The notes under the pieces are model-generated. The model did no database searches. It worked only from the letters and a program-made list of their open reading frames with translations, and had not been told where the DNA came from. Source: Eutreptiella sp. 'Long Island Sound 2002' (taxonomy: Eukaryota; Euglenozoa; Euglenophyceae; Eutreptiales; Eutreptiaceae). Taken from it: a DNA stretch of 64,000 nucleotides. The first letter of the stretch is position 1. Each line of letters opens with the position of its first letter. This document shows positions 52,384-63,150 of this stretch, piece after piece. The stretch is taken from contig OZ038382.1 in NCBI GenBank assembly GCA_964036045.1, positions 111,064,578 to 111,128,577 of the forward strand, given 5' to 3'. The position numbers and the translations under genes are program-made.

Positions 52384-54546
52384 ATGGTGAATTGGCAAGA
52401 AGCGGCTAGGACGTGGCCGCAGCCCCACCCCCATGCAGTGCGCCTGCTGCGTGGGTTGGTTTGGGACCAGCACTACCGCCACAGCCACCCCCAGTGCGAA
52501 GGCGGCATGCCCGGGAGCTTCGAGCTCGGCACGGACATGGCCCCCAACCGCCTGCAGGCCGTGGAGGACTGGCTGCGGGCGGAAGGGTTTGCCTTCTGCT
52601 TCCAGCAGAGGCGCTGGAGGACCTGGACCCGGCCGGACAGGCCCGGCGAAGGGCTGCGCCCCGACGGGATTGAGGAGGACGAGAACTCCAACGAGTACCC
52701 GTCGGGCGCCTCGATCAACGTCTCCATGTGGGACATGATCGAGAAGAACTTCCCGGAACCGGGGAGCGAGCGCAGGCTGCAGGGCAGCAGCAGCGCGTTA
52801 TCGGGGAAGGAGAAGCGGTCCGCCCGGGACAGGAAGCAGGACCAGAAGTGGCGGGAGTACCAGGAGTCCCTGGCCGCCGAAGCCGCCCAAGGCGCCAAGG
52901 GCGGAACCCCAGCCCCCAGTCCCCAACGGGCCAATGGTGCTCATCACCCCGGCCACGCCACCCTCGGCGACTTCATCCAAGTCGCCAAGCAGACCAAGGC
53001 CAAGCCCCGTCCGCTGCTCCTGAGGCCCCAGCAGGCCCCAGCAGGCCCCAGCAGCGACGTGGAGTCGGCCCACCGCGGGAGGATGCCGGCCAACCAGGCC
53101 AGCTCCAGCGGCAGCGTCGCTCCCCACCAAAGGGATGTGGCGCGCGCCTGCGAGCGCACCTGTGGGGTGCCCTGCAACCTTCGGGTTGCCCGGCAACGGA
53201 CCACGCAGCAGAATGGTGCCTTGGAGGGCGCCGTCGGCATCGCCCATGAGGAGGCCACCGAGTGGGGCAGAGGCATGGGCTACCACGCCTCGACCGTTGC
53301 AGCCATCGCGACCGGTCTCACGGCTGCGGCCGCCCATGAGGCAGTGGCTGCCCGGATCAGGGCAGCCGACGAGGAAGCCCGCCTGACGCAGGAGGCCATT
53401 GCCTGCAAGGAGGCCGAGGTGAGGGCGCTGGAAGAGGCGCTTGCCCAAGAGAGGGCAAAGAATGAGGCAGAGGAAAGGGCCCACGCCGAAGCGACGGCCA
53501 AGGCCCAGGCGGACGCCGTCAAGAAGGACGCCATCGAGGCCGCGCGACGGAAGGTCGCTGAGGAGAGGGCCAAGACGGAGGCGGAGCTGGCGGCGTTGGA
53601 AGCGGACAAGGCTCGGCTGCAGCAGGCCCGGGAAGCCGAAGCGGCTCGTGCCCGGGAGGAAGCCGAAGCGCGAGCTGCCGCAGCCACAGCCGCCGCAATG
53701 GAGGAGGCAGAGGCCAAACTCCGCCGCGAGACTCCCGCGGGAGGATCACGAGTGGAGACCCTTCGAAAGCTTTTCGAAGGGGACGCCTCCTCCAAGATGA
53801 CGCTGGAAAAGGCCGACACGGGCAGCAGTGGGAGCAGTGGCCCCACCGCCCACCGACGGAGGAAGGGTAAGGGGAAGACCCCCGAGAGGCCACGGAGGCC
53901 AGCGGGCGGACACCCCCACGACAGTCACCCCTTCTTCACCGCCAGTGACGGGGATGAACGAGGCCGCCGACATCGCCAAGTGGTGGCTTGGACGGGCGGA
54001 GGAGGCGGAGACGTCTCCATGGAACCGGAAGGTGAGGATGAGGATCTCCCTCCTCCCTACCGGAGCTCGGAGTCTTCCGAGACCGAGACGCCCAGGTGGG
54101 GCGACATGGCCGAGGATGACGACATGGACTTCGGCATCACGAAGAAGCGCCCATCCTCGGAACCACCGAGGCGACCCAGCGGAGACCCACCGGGACCCCC
54201 TGGCGGAGGACCATCAGGACCCCCTGGAGGACGCCCACCAAGTGGACCCCCTGGAGGCGGACCACCGGGCGGGGGAGGACCCCCTGGACCGGGCGGACCC
54301 GGCCGAGGCCCTCCTGGAGGACCCCCTGGGGACCCCGACGACCCACCGGGGAACGGCGACCCGGATACCACCTGGCGGTGGATTGTCTACCTCCGCAGGA
54401 GGGTCCAGTTCCTCGAGCGCGAGGTAGACACGGGCAAGGGCGAGATGACTCGCATTGCCAGGGTCGCCGCGCGCGCTCAGAGAGAGCTGGACATCGCCAG
54501 GGGCGAGACCAAGTCGCTGAACAAGGTCATCAGCGGCCTGCAGTAG
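52384..54546 (+). CDS. gag: Ty3/gypsy Gag N-terminal part (to first UAG)
   Basis: The ATG at 52384 has a strong GCCATGG context; the open frame extends slightly further upstream from non-ATG codons. About 720 codons: a globular N-terminus (VRLLRGLVWDQHYRH), a long Ala/Glu/Lys coiled coil (~53330-53720), a basic linker, a Pro/Gly repeat (GPPGG type, ~54180-54340) and a second helix (QFLEREVDTGKGEMTRI... LNKVISGLQ). The frame meets TAG at 54544-54546. Heptad spacing runs straight on past it (RLDALEARG), so this is not a natural C-terminus. Structural role inferred. Confidence 0.7.
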   Translation: MVNWQEAARTWPQPHPHAVRLLRGLVWDQHYRHSHPQCEGGMPGSFELGTDMAPNRLQAVEDWLRAEGFAFCFQQRRWRTWTRPDRPGEGLRPDGIEEDENSNEYPSGASINVSMWDMIEKNFPEPGSERRLQGSSSALSGKEKRSARDRKQDQKWREYQESLAAEAAQGAKGGTPAPSPQRANGAHHPGHATLGDFIQVAKQTKAKPRPLLLRPQQAPAGPSSDVESAHRGRMPANQASSSGSVAPHQRDVARACERTCGVPCNLRVARQRTTQQNGALEGAVGIAHEEATEWGRGMGYHASTVAAIATGLTAAAAHEAVAARIRAADEEARLTQEAIACKEAEVRALEEALAQERAKNEAEERAHAEATAKAQADAVKKDAIEAARRKVAEERAKTEAELAALEADKARLQQAREAEAARAREEAEARAAAATAAAMEEAEAKLRRETPAGGSRVETLRKLFEGDASSKMTLEKADTGSSGSSGPTAHRRRKGKGKTPERPRRPAGGHPHDSHPFFTASDGDERGRRHRQVVAWTGGGGGDVSMEPEGEDEDLPPPYRSSESSETETPRWGDMAEDDDMDFGITKKRPSSEPPRRPSGDPPGPPGGGPSGPPGGRPPSGPPGGGPPGGGGPPGPGGPGRGPPGGPPGDPDDPPGNGDPDTTWRWIVYLRRRVQFLEREVDTGKGEMTRIARVAARAQRELDIARGETKSLNKVISGLQ

Positions 54547-56691
54547 AGGCTGGACGCGCTGGAAGCCCGTGGGAGCGTCGGCAGCGACCACCCACCCCTG
54601 GAGTCTGGCTCGTCGGATGACGGCTGGGGACCCGGACCAGGTCCACGCAGACCCGACGCCCCCGGCGGAGCCCCCAGGAGTCCCCCCAGCGCCAGTGCCC
54701 CCTCTCTCACCGCCCCCTCTCACCACAGCGCGGGCCGCCGCAACGAGCGCGTGCCGCCCGGCAGTGGCAGTGAGGATTGGCGTGATGAGTGGCTCAGTTC
54801 GGACTACCGCAATCGCCGTGCTCCACCGCGGACACCAGTAAGCCCCCGGCGCCCGGCACCAGCCCCGGAGCCAATCCCCATGGCTGGTGGACGTTATGGT
54901 GGACTCAGGGATGAGGTCCCCAGAGGAGACGTGGAGTGGGATGTCGGTGAAGGTGAGGACCTGGATCTGGACCTGGAGGAGTTCGACATCAGCCCGCCGC
55001 GTGGTGTACGACGGGAGGCGGCTGAACGCAGCCGCCGGCGCCGTGCTGAGGAGGCATACATGGAAGGAGTACGGCGTGAACATCTGGGTTCAGCGTACAT
55101 GGAGGAACCGCGGCGTAGCCACAGGGATTCCATGGAGGAGATGGACGTGGCGGCCGTGGGAGTCCGTGGGAGAGGCCAATGGGAACCTCGGTCGACCCCG
55201 CGGCCGGCGTTCATGGTCTCTAAGGCCGCGGATGCCGCCGTGTGGGAAGACTTGAAGGACATCAAGCCCCCCATGTACGACGGCAACCCCCTCAACCTTG
55301 ACCGCTTCTTGGAGAAGCTGGACGATTGGGGGGTAACCGTTACTGAGGACATGCATCCCGCTGATGCGGAGAAGTATGTCTTCAGACGGTTCAGGTACCG
55401 CCTGCCGGAAGTGCTCGGAGAGCTATACTTCGTGGCGACCAAGGAGGGGAAAATCAAGACCCTCAAGGAAGCCAAGAAGTGGCTCAACGAGCAGGAGCGG
55501 GTGGACGCTCCGCAGGTGGCTGCCAAGCGGTGGAAGTCCATCAAGCTTCAGCATGATGGACGGGAGATTCGCCTACGGGACTGGCGAGACTTCCGAGGGC
55601 ATTACACCCTCTTCCGCCGCAACGTGGAGGATTGGAACGAGGGTGACGAGCAGGCTCGCCTGCTCTCCATGCTGCCGGAAGCATGGATCAAGAGGGTCAC
55701 CAAGGAGGAATCCAAGCAGGCCAAGTGCAACCACACGGTCAAGATGATGCTCCCCAAAGAGTATCATACGAACGTGGTGGCTTGGACGAGGAAGAACGTG
55801 GCCCGGGATGTCAAACGGCACTCCCTGCGGAACGCTCTCCTCATCACCGTCTCGGGCGATCGCGAGAAGACCGCGATGTGGCGCCTTGACGAGTGCGAGT
55901 TGAGCGGCCAGACCATCCGTCTGCAGGCCATCCCGGCGCGTATGAGCTGCGACGAGATCCTGGAGTGGGTCGGAGAGGAGGTGCTCAAGGAGTACCGGAA
56001 CCTCCACCACACCCGCGGGTTGAGGCCCGGCGACCGCGACGTCAACTACGTTGGCGAGGGACCTGGCGGGGAAGCTGCCATGGACCCAGCGGGAGCTGAC
56101 GGCGATGAGACTCTCGTCGACGATGACGACGACGATGAGCCCGCCGAGATGACCGTTTGCGCCTTCGTGCCCAACAACCTGAGCGCGGGGAACAACCGGG
56201 GAAGCTGGAAGCCCCTGCAGCCGGGTTGGAAGAAGAAGGAGAAGAGGGACCCTCGCCGCATTGGCGACCCTGCGCTGTCCTTTGGGGAGTTCATACGAGC
56301 TCACCCGCAGGGCTGTTTCGTGTGTTATGGGAGGAAGAAAGGCTTCAACCATGACCACCGAACATGCCCCACCAACAAGGCCGACACGGAGGCTTACAGG
56401 AAGGCGCACGGGTCGAAGAAGCGTGCGCCCGCGGGTATCCGGGAAGCCAAGGTGGAGGTGGACAGGGACGAGCTCTCCAAGCTGGTGTCGCAGGGGACCG
56501 AGTTGGCCAAGGAGATCCAGGAGATCAAGAGGAACTGGGTCCCCAGGTCGGACAACAAGAACAAGGAGAACAACCAGAACGACCAGAACAAGGACAAGGA
56601 CAAGAAGCCTACTCGTAAGGGAAGGAAGAAGGGCGTCAACGAGGTTGATGCGGAGGAGAACACCCCTTCTTCCACAACCGACGCCCCCTAG
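54547..56691 (+). CDS. gag: Ty3/gypsy Gag capsid and nucleocapsid part (between UAGs)
   Basis: Same frame as the preceding ORF, without ATG at its start. After a Pro/Ser-rich stretch comes a retrotransposon Gag (capsid-like) region: PPMYDGNPLNLDRFLEKLDD, then helices to ~GDEQARLLSMLPEAW. Next come an acidic tract and a knuckle-like FVCYGRKKGFNHDHRTC (C-x2-C-x8-H-x4-C), a spaced-out version of the CCHC finger. A Lys/Asn-rich tail (KNKENNQNDQNKDKDKK) ends at TAG 56689-56691. It would package RNA. Expression requires passage through the first UAG or an unseen separate mRNA. Confidence 0.7.
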   Translation, partial: RLDALEARGSVGSDHPPLESGSSDDGWGPGPGPRRPDAPGGAPRSPPSASAPSLTAPSHHSAGRRNERVPPGSGSEDWRDEWLSSDYRNRRAPPRTPVSPRRPAPAPEPIPMAGGRYGGLRDEVPRGDVEWDVGEGEDLDLDLEEFDISPPRGVRREAAERSRRRRAEEAYMEGVRREHLGSAYMEEPRRSHRDSMEEMDVAAVGVRGRGQWEPRSTPRPAFMVSKAADAAVWEDLKDIKPPMYDGNPLNLDRFLEKLDDWGVTVTEDMHPADAEKYVFRRFRYRLPEVLGELYFVATKEGKIKTLKEAKKWLNEQERVDAPQVAAKRWKSIKLQHDGREIRLRDWRDFRGHYTLFRRNVEDWNEGDEQARLLSMLPEAWIKRVTKEESKQAKCNHTVKMMLPKEYHTNVVAWTRKNVARDVKRHSLRNALLITVSGDREKTAMWRLDECELSGQTIRLQAIPARMSCDEILEWVGEEVLKEYRNLHHTRGLRPGDRDVNYVGEGPGGEAAMDPAGADGDETLVDDDDDDEPAEMTVCAFVPNNLSAGNNRGSWKPLQPGWKKKEKRDPRRIGDPALSFGEFIRAHPQGCFVCYGRKKGFNHDHRTCPTNKADTEAYRKAHGSKKRAPAGIREAKVEVDRDELSKLVSQGTELAKEIQEIKRNWVPRSDNKNKENNQNDQNKDKDKKPTRKGRKKGVNEVDAEENTPSSTTDAP

Positions 56692-59600
56692 CGGAGCCCC
56701 TGCAGCCAAGGGCCCCAGCTAGGGCGGTCGCAGGATGGTGACGTGGGAAGCGCCGAACCATCCCAGTCGGGAGTCGATAAGCACAAAGGGACTGCCGCGG
56801 GCGGAAGGCCCGGTCCGGCACCCAGTCGCGGAGGCGGGGTGAGGGTAAGTGAAGGCACGAACCCTTGCACTCGTCCGTCCTTCGCGACCAAGAATGTGTT
56901 TGATGTACTACAAGATCTATCCGAGAGTATCGGAGGATCACCCGGACCGCAGCTGGATGCTGCAGATGGGCAGCCTGAGCCCATTGTCCACGACCTGCAC
57001 CAGTCGCTTGTTGAGCTTCTGGAACGGCCGGAGATCCTGAGTTTGCACGCCGTGCGCCGTGTCGGTCGCGAGCGGCAGTTGCATCTTAAGGTCCGTGCCT
57101 TATGCGGGGAAGTGGAAAAGGTTTTCGACGTGTTGGTCGACACGGGAGCTCAAGTCAGCTTGGTCAAGGCTGGCCTACTTCCACCAGAGTGTCTGACCGA
57201 CAGTCGGAAACCTGTCAGGCTGAAGGTGGCGAACGGCCAGTACATGGTAGGAGGCACGAAGGAAGCGGCCATTGGGCTGCAGTTCGTGAACCATCGTGAG
57301 CTGAGCCGCCCAGACCTCGGCAAGGAAATCCTCCTGCACGGTCGCTTCTACGAGGCCGAGATGGACTGGGACATGATCGTTGGGTACGACTTCATGATGG
57401 AGACGGACTCCGGCGTCCTCCCGGCCCAGGCCTCCATGACCCTGTACCAGGACGACCAGCTCTCGTGGCTTTCGTCACCTGAGCACCATGTGGAATGCCA
57501 ATGGATCCAGCCCGAACGCAATCAGCTCAAAGTGGCCGCGCTGGACACTGAGCCAACTGGTCCTGCAAACCAGGAGTACGGCGTAATGCCGGAAGTGGCG
57601 AGCCGAGTTGTCGCGGACTTGGGAGCTTCGGATCTGGCCCTGGATGCGTTCTCTTCAGGAACCTCCGCCCATCTGCGGGTGTGTGAGAAGTACTGGAGCG
57701 CCCAGGACTCCTCGTGGAAGAAGCACTGGGGTCCGCATCAGGGCTTGATGTGGATCCATTGCCCTCGAAGGGACATTCCAAGAGCGATAGCGAAGATTCG
57801 CAAGGACCGCTCCAAGGCAGTGCTGGTTGTTCCTATGGGATGCACCGAGGAGGAAAGTACCCGACATTGGGTAGCCTCATTGACCAACATGACCTTAAAC
57901 AAGGTCGTCCTACCGGCTGGAGAGAGTGTCTATCAGGACGCTAAGGGACAGCCCATGCCACCCCAGAGATGGCCAACAGAATTCCACTATGTGGATGGGG
58001 GCCTTGATCAGGCCGGCGCCACGGATTTCGTGTGTGTCAACCGCATCGTAGCGGAGCCTTGGAGGCAATGCTTTGCGGTTCCCCCTGTTGACATCGGAGA
58101 ATCGGAAGACCCCCTCACTGAAGAGGAGCTGGATCTGGTTCAGGGGTATATGGATCAGCCCTTTCACGACTGGGGAAACCAGTGTGAGGGCAAGGGCCAG
58201 GACAGAGCCTGGTGGGAAGTGGACTCCATCGTCTTCGGTTCCTATGATGGGAACACCTTCGTACAGAGGGTGCTGGATCACATGTCCAGCCAGGACGAGC
58301 CGCCTGGCGGTAACCCACCCACCTATGGCGATCTATTCCGAGGCAAGACCAGAGATGGCCCTTTGGGCCACCTGGGAAGACCGCCTGAGCCGAAGACGAG
58401 CGGGGTCGCTACCCCTCAAGTAAGCTCCGTGGTCCAGGTGCCCGGAAAAGCCAAGGCGGAGTCCGATGATTGCCCCAAGATTCAGGCATTGAGGGCCAGG
58501 CTGAAGCAGAAGTATGGTGATACCTTCTTCAGCGGTAAGCCTGTGTTTCCCCCACCGGTGCGTGGACCGTATGGCGAGGCCAAGATACGACTGAAGCAGG
58601 ACCCCCGTGTGTATCGTCACCGGGAGTTGGCCCTAAGGGGCGAGAGGAAAGAGGCCATGGAGAAGATCCTCCGTGACTTCATCCAGAGAGGCTGGCTCGA
58701 GCCGTGCCACTCCGAATGGGCCTCTCCGTGCTTCGTCGTCCCCAAGAAGGTTGCCGGTGAGTGGCGGCTCGTGGTCGACTACCGCGGCCTGAACGCCCAA
58801 ACGCAGCATGACAGCTATACGCTGCCCCTCATTGAGGACATGCTGCAAAAACAACACCGGCGGAGGATCTTCACGGTGATTGACCTGAAACATGGTTATC
58901 ATCAGATGCCTCTCGCCGAGGAGTCCCGTGCCTGCACAGCCATGAGCACCCCACTTGGACCTCTCCAGTGGAAGGTGATGCCCATGGGCGTTACCAACGG
59001 CAATGCGGCTTTTCAGCGGATGCTGGAGAACCTGCTTGAGCCGGTGCGTGACTGTGCGGACCCCTTCGTGGACGACGTGATCATCGCGTCCGGGGACCCC
59101 AGTATGAGCTACGAGGAGCTCCTGGAGGCACATGAAAGGGACGTCACTCGAGTGCTGGACCTCCTGGTTCGGCACAAACTCACGGGCAGCAGTGACAAGG
59201 CCACCATTGCAGTAAGCGAGGTGGTCTTTGCTGGCCACGTAGTCGGGAACGGGCAGCGAAAGCCCATACCTGGCAAGGTGGCTGCGATTGAGCACTGGGA
59301 AAAGCCGGAAACGGTCTATGAGCTACGGGCGTATCTGGGGTTCTGCAATTACTACTCGGGGTATATCAAGATGTATGCCGAGTATGCAGCCCCCATGACG
59401 ACCATGCTCAAGGGCAACCGAGAGGAGACCAAGAAGGGGTCCAAGAAGGCTCTGGTCTGGGATGCTGATTGCGACCGTGCCTTTGAGGGGATGAAGCAGG
59501 CGCTGCTATCCGCACTGGGTCTGCACCTCGTGGATCCCGACCGAGGATTCGTCCTGCGCACCGACGCTTCCGACTACGCCGTAGGCGCTGTGTTGGAGCA

Positions 59601-61668
59601 AGTGCTTGACGATGGGAGGCACGTGCCCGTGGCCTTCTGGAGCCGAGTCCTGGCGGAAGGCCAGAGACGGACGTGGACGCCCCGAGAAAAGGAGGCGTAT
59701 GCCATCGTCATGGCTCTCAGGAAATGGGCTGGGTACATAGCCCTCCATCCCGTCACCGTCTGCACCGACCATCAGAGTCTGCAGTCGTGGCACAAGGAGC
59801 ACGTGGACACCCCCTCTGGTCCCGCCTCCCGACGGGCAAGATGGCATGAGACCTTGGCCAAGTTCGACTTCACGGTTGTGTATATTCCTCGGAAGGATAA
59901 CACCGTGGCGGACTGTCTCAGTAGGTGGGCCTATCCCGCCAGCAAGGGCATGACGGATATCTCTGCCCATGGCGATGAGGCTGAGACCGCTGAAGCCAAG
60001 AAGATCATTGAGATGGAGCGCCTGATGGAGGAGGAGGGTATTAAATGCTTCGTCGTCATGGCTGCGGATGCCCCCCTCGGAAAGAGGGTGAGCAGAGCGG
60101 TCAGAGTACTTGCCCCTGAGGGAGCTGAGTCCGACAAGCACCTCTTCCCGGAGTCTTGCCTCCAGGACGACTGGACCGACGACTACGCCAAGTCTGAGGC
60201 CTTTGCGGCCCAGTATAGGGCTGTGACCGACCCTGATGACGGGCAGAAGTGGCCAAAGGGGCTGACTGAGGAAGATGGCAAGCTCTACCGGAATGGTAAG
60301 CTGCTAGTACCGGAGTCCCGAGTGCTTGAGCTGTGTGAAGCTTGGCACCACCACATGCTGCACCCAGGGGTCAAGAAGCAAGCCCCTGACATGCAGCGCC
60401 GGTTGGAGATCGACCACATCGTTCTCTACACCGCCATCAAGAAGGTCAGGAAGGGTTGCTCGGTCTGTCAGGCCTGCGATCCCGATAACCGGAACGTCAA
60501 GGGAGAAGCCCAATGGACCCCGGTTCCTGACCAGCCCATGGAGAGCGTGGCCATGGACGTCTTCTCCATGCCCGAAGTGCACATTGGCAAGGAGACCTTC
60601 GACTGTGTGGTTCTTTGTGTGGATCGCCACAGTGGCTACGTAGTAGCCGTTCCGGCACGCAAAAAGGGGTTGCTTGCCAAGGAAGTGGCAGTCATGATGA
60701 TTCGTCATTGGCTGACCGTCTTCGACATCCCCCGCACCATTTGCAGTGACCGAGGGCCCCAGTTTCCTGGTGGCTGGTTCAAGGCTATGTGTTCCCTCAT
60801 GGGAATACGTCATGCCAAGAGCGTCGCCTATCTCAGCCGGTCTAGCGGCCGTGCTGAAGTGGCTGGAGGGCAGCTGTTCGAGAAGCTGCGCAAGATTCAC
60901 ATCACCAATCCACGGCGGAACTGGTTTGAGGAGATGTGGCCTGCTCTGAAGGCCCATCATGACACCCCCACGCCGGGTGGTTTGTCCCCTCACCAGATTC
61001 TGTTTGGCAGGGACCCCCTTGGTCGGGGACTTCCCTTGTCTGGTGATGGTATGGCGATGGACGCCAAAGAATTCTTCGCGCGGCAAGAGCAAACGGCGCG
61101 GGACATCCGCCAGCAGCTCGAGAAGGAGCATGCTGAGCGTCAGAAGTCCGCCCCGAGCTCAACAGCGCAGAAGTTCAGGGTGGGAGACCCGGTGTGGGTG
61201 ATCAGACCCCGCCCTATGGGCACCCACCGCACCAAGACCTGGTTCACACCCGGAGAGGTGGTCTGCAGGATTGGTGAGGACACCTACCGCATCAAGGTGG
61301 GTCACGGACAGTTCTGGGAGCGCCACGAGAGTCAACTCCGTGTGCGGGAACCCGACCTCCGTGGCCAGCATGTGTCCCTGAGCTACGCCGCACATGAGGC
61401 TGATTCGGACGACGACTATGCTGAGCAGGACGACTATACAGTCGAGAAGATCCTGGCTCAGCGTCCGAAAGACTCGGCACCCGGAGGTCTGGAGTTCAAG
61501 GTTCGTTGGCGAGGCTATGGGCCGTCCCACGACACCTGGGAACCCGTCTCCTCATTCGTGCCGCGGGTCAATACTCCCTTCATGGAGTACATCCGCAAGC
61601 ACAAGACCAAGATCCATGTCTCGGACTTGGCAGCACTCACCCGGGCGATTGCAGCCAGGGGTGCCTGA
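56692..61668 (+). CDS. pol: Ty3/gypsy Pol: protease, RT, RNase H, integrase, chromodomain
   Basis: Same frame again after the second UAG, intact to TGA. Protease DTGAQ (57139). RT: VDYRGLNAQ, DLKHGYHQM, MPMGVTNGNAAFQ and FVDD (59065-59076, in place of the usual YxDD). RNase H: RTDASDYAVGAVLEQ and CTDHQSL. Integrase: HHCC finger (HHHMLHPG...CSVCQAC), then Asp in AMDVF, Asp in CSDRGPQF (60748) and Glu in GRAEVAGG. Chromodomain at ~61432-61600 (YTVEKIL, FKVRWRGYG, DTWEP), which in chromoviruses steers integration to marked chromatin. No defect seen. First possible ATG is well inside, so it depends on Gag readthrough. Confidence 0.9.
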   Translation, partial: RSPCSQGPQLGRSQDGDVGSAEPSQSGVDKHKGTAAGGRPGPAPSRGGGVRVSEGTNPCTRPSFATKNVFDVLQDLSESIGGSPGPQLDAADGQPEPIVHDLHQSLVELLERPEILSLHAVRRVGRERQLHLKVRALCGEVEKVFDVLVDTGAQVSLVKAGLLPPECLTDSRKPVRLKVANGQYMVGGTKEAAIGLQFVNHRELSRPDLGKEILLHGRFYEAEMDWDMIVGYDFMMETDSGVLPAQASMTLYQDDQLSWLSSPEHHVECQWIQPERNQLKVAALDTEPTGPANQEYGVMPEVASRVVADLGASDLALDAFSSGTSAHLRVCEKYWSAQDSSWKKHWGPHQGLMWIHCPRRDIPRAIAKIRKDRSKAVLVVPMGCTEEESTRHWVASLTNMTLNKVVLPAGESVYQDAKGQPMPPQRWPTEFHYVDGGLDQAGATDFVCVNRIVAEPWRQCFAVPPVDIGESEDPLTEEELDLVQGYMDQPFHDWGNQCEGKGQDRAWWEVDSIVFGSYDGNTFVQRVLDHMSSQDEPPGGNPPTYGDLFRGKTRDGPLGHLGRPPEPKTSGVATPQVSSVVQVPGKAKAESDDCPKIQALRARLKQKYGDTFFSGKPVFPPPVRGPYGEAKIRLKQDPRVYRHRELALRGERKEAMEKILRDFIQRGWLEPCHSEWASPCFVVPKKVAGEWRLVVDYRGLNAQTQHDSYTLPLIEDMLQKQHRRRIFTVIDLKHGYHQMPLAEESRACTAMSTPLGPLQWKVMPMGVTNGNAAFQRMLENLLEPVRDCADPFVDDVIIASGDPSMSYEELLEAHERDVTRVLDLLVRHKLTGSSDKATIAVSEVVFAGHVVGNGQRKPIPGKVAAIEHWEKPETVYELRAYLGFCNYYSGYIKMYAEYAAPMTTMLKGNREETKKGSKKALVWDADCDRAFEGMKQALLSALGLHLVDPDRGFVLRTDASDYAVGAVLEQVLDDGRHVPVAFWSRVLAEGQRRTWTPREKEAYAIVMALRKWAGYIALHPVTVCTDHQSLQSWHKEHVDTPSGPASRRARWHETLAKFDFTVVYIPRKDNTVADCLSRWAYPASKGMTDISAHGDEAETAEAKKIIEMERLMEEEGIKCFVVMAADAPLGKRVSRAVRVLAPEGAESDKHLFPESCLQDDWTDDYAKSEAFAAQYRAVTDPDDGQKWPKGLTEEDGKLYRNGKLLVPESRVLELCEAWHHHMLHPGVKKQAPDMQRRLEIDHIVLYTAIKKVRKGCSVCQACDPDNRNVKGEAQWTPVPDQPMESVAMDVFSMPEVHIGKETFDCVVLCVDRHSGYVVAVPARKKGLLAKEVAVMMIRHWLTVFDIPRTICSDRGPQFPGGWFKAMCSLMGIRHAKSVAYLSRSSGRAEVAGGQLFEKLRKIHITNPRRNWFEEMWPALKAHHDTPTPGGLSPHQILFGRDPLGRGLPLSGDGMAMDAKEFFARQEQTARDIRQQLEKEHAERQKSAPSSTAQKFRVGDPVWVIRPRPMGTHRTKTWFTPGEVVCRIGEDTYRIKVGHGQFWERHESQLRVREPDLRGQHVSLSYAAHEADSDDDYAEQDDYTVEKILAQRPKDSAPGGLEFKVRWRGYGPSHDTWEPVSSFVPRVNTPFMEYIRKHKTKIHVSDLAALTRAIAARGA

Positions 61669-63139
61669 TCAGCGCCCTGGGCTCTCCCCTGATGCATTAT
61701 GAGCGCTTGTGAGGCCGACGGATCGTCCCTTACTGGGTTGCTCCCTTCCATCTTCCGGTGACCTGCCATCAGAGTGGCCATATACCCCCCCTGCTGAATC
61801 CAGAGGAGGATGGCCCCTCTCTTCTTCTATTCGTCACTCCCCACCTGCTGAATCCTTGGGAAACCAGGTGAGCGACTGACCTTCATATTTTCTGAGCTCT
61901 TGGGGCCTTGAAGCCCATACGACGTTGCGCAACGGATGCCGCTGTCATCGGCATTGCGATTTTTTTTGGTGTGTGGTCTGGTTCCATGGCACTTGCGGAA
62001 TCCAGACCAGTCGACGTGTGTCAGCTGACTATATATGGCCTGAAGTCAGGCGTTTTCTTGTCCACCCTCCTGCATTTGCCTTATCCTAGCCAGGGCGTGG
62101 TTTGGCACTCTGTCCAGAGTGTGTTTGCACGCCTGTTTACCTGATTTTTGCTTATCTTTCTGTCCCCCACGATATGTGCATCTGTATGTTAACTGTGGTC
62201 AGCCCATCATCGAGTTATGGACTGTTTTTTTCCCCTGAGGGGATGCGAATCGACTACGAAGGCGCCCTGAGTCGCCGTTTACATGTTTTTACATAGGGTC
62301 CAGCTTGGACCAGTACCAAAGTACAGATTCTACTGTATGAGTGCCTGTGATACCGTGTGCCCTATTCGCTGTGATGTGGAGATCCTGATGGCGCCAGGCA
62401 GGAAGCCCAGTTGCCTGACTACACTCCCAGCGGTCCGCCACTGTCAGTCCCGGTGTGAGCCTACCGACCCGCAGACGCACTTGCAGTCGGATGGCGGCCT
62501 CCGGTGCTCCTGACCTCGGTCAGTCTGCCTGGGAAACTGGTGGTTTGAGGAGTCGACGCCTCCGCCCACACTGCATGAGGACTCCCTCATGTATGGCCTT
62601 TCCTGGCAATAGGGCGAGGGAAAAGACGGCGTTGATGCCCGATCCCTTAAGGAGGAGCTCGTTCGGCTGTACCACTCTGGACTCGCGTCGTATGGATATG
62701 GACATGGTGCGCCCGAGGAAGGACCCGTGGGGACTCTCCCCCAGCCGGCGGGCCTTGGGAAGCTTGGGGTAGCCTGATGGATCTTTGTGGTCGCTTTCGA
62801 CCTGTGGGACCACCTCGGTCGTCGTGTGACGCCTATGTTGGACGTGTATGCCACTGCCACTGTGGTGGTGACCGTCGCAGCCGGCACCCGGTGCGCCTTG
62901 TATGGGTTAACGGGTCCTTTGGATGCCGAACAATCGCCGCCAGGACCCTGGACTTGATACTTGATACTATACTTGCAGTTACTAACAGCTAAAGCATCAT
63001 ACCTGTTTCACCGTGGGATCGCGATGGGCAACGCAGACCAGCCTGAAGTGAGGATGGACACCCCCCCCCCTTCAGGGGATGGTCCTGGGTACCCGCTGCC
63101 ATGCGTGGGTGTTATCGAGCCCCCCCCAGGGTTTGCTCT
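61669..63139 (+). other. 3' non-coding region of the gypsy element
   Basis: About 1.47 kb between pol and the polypurine tract. Short ORFs only, no recognised domain. It is unusually long for a Ty3 element, so a lost or unrecognised gene cannot be excluded. Confidence 0.5.
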
Positions 63140-63150
63140 AAGGAGGGGGG
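63140..63150 (+). other. Polypurine tract
   Basis: AAGGAGGGGGG lies directly before the TG of the 3' LTR, as expected for plus-strand priming. Confidence 0.75.
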
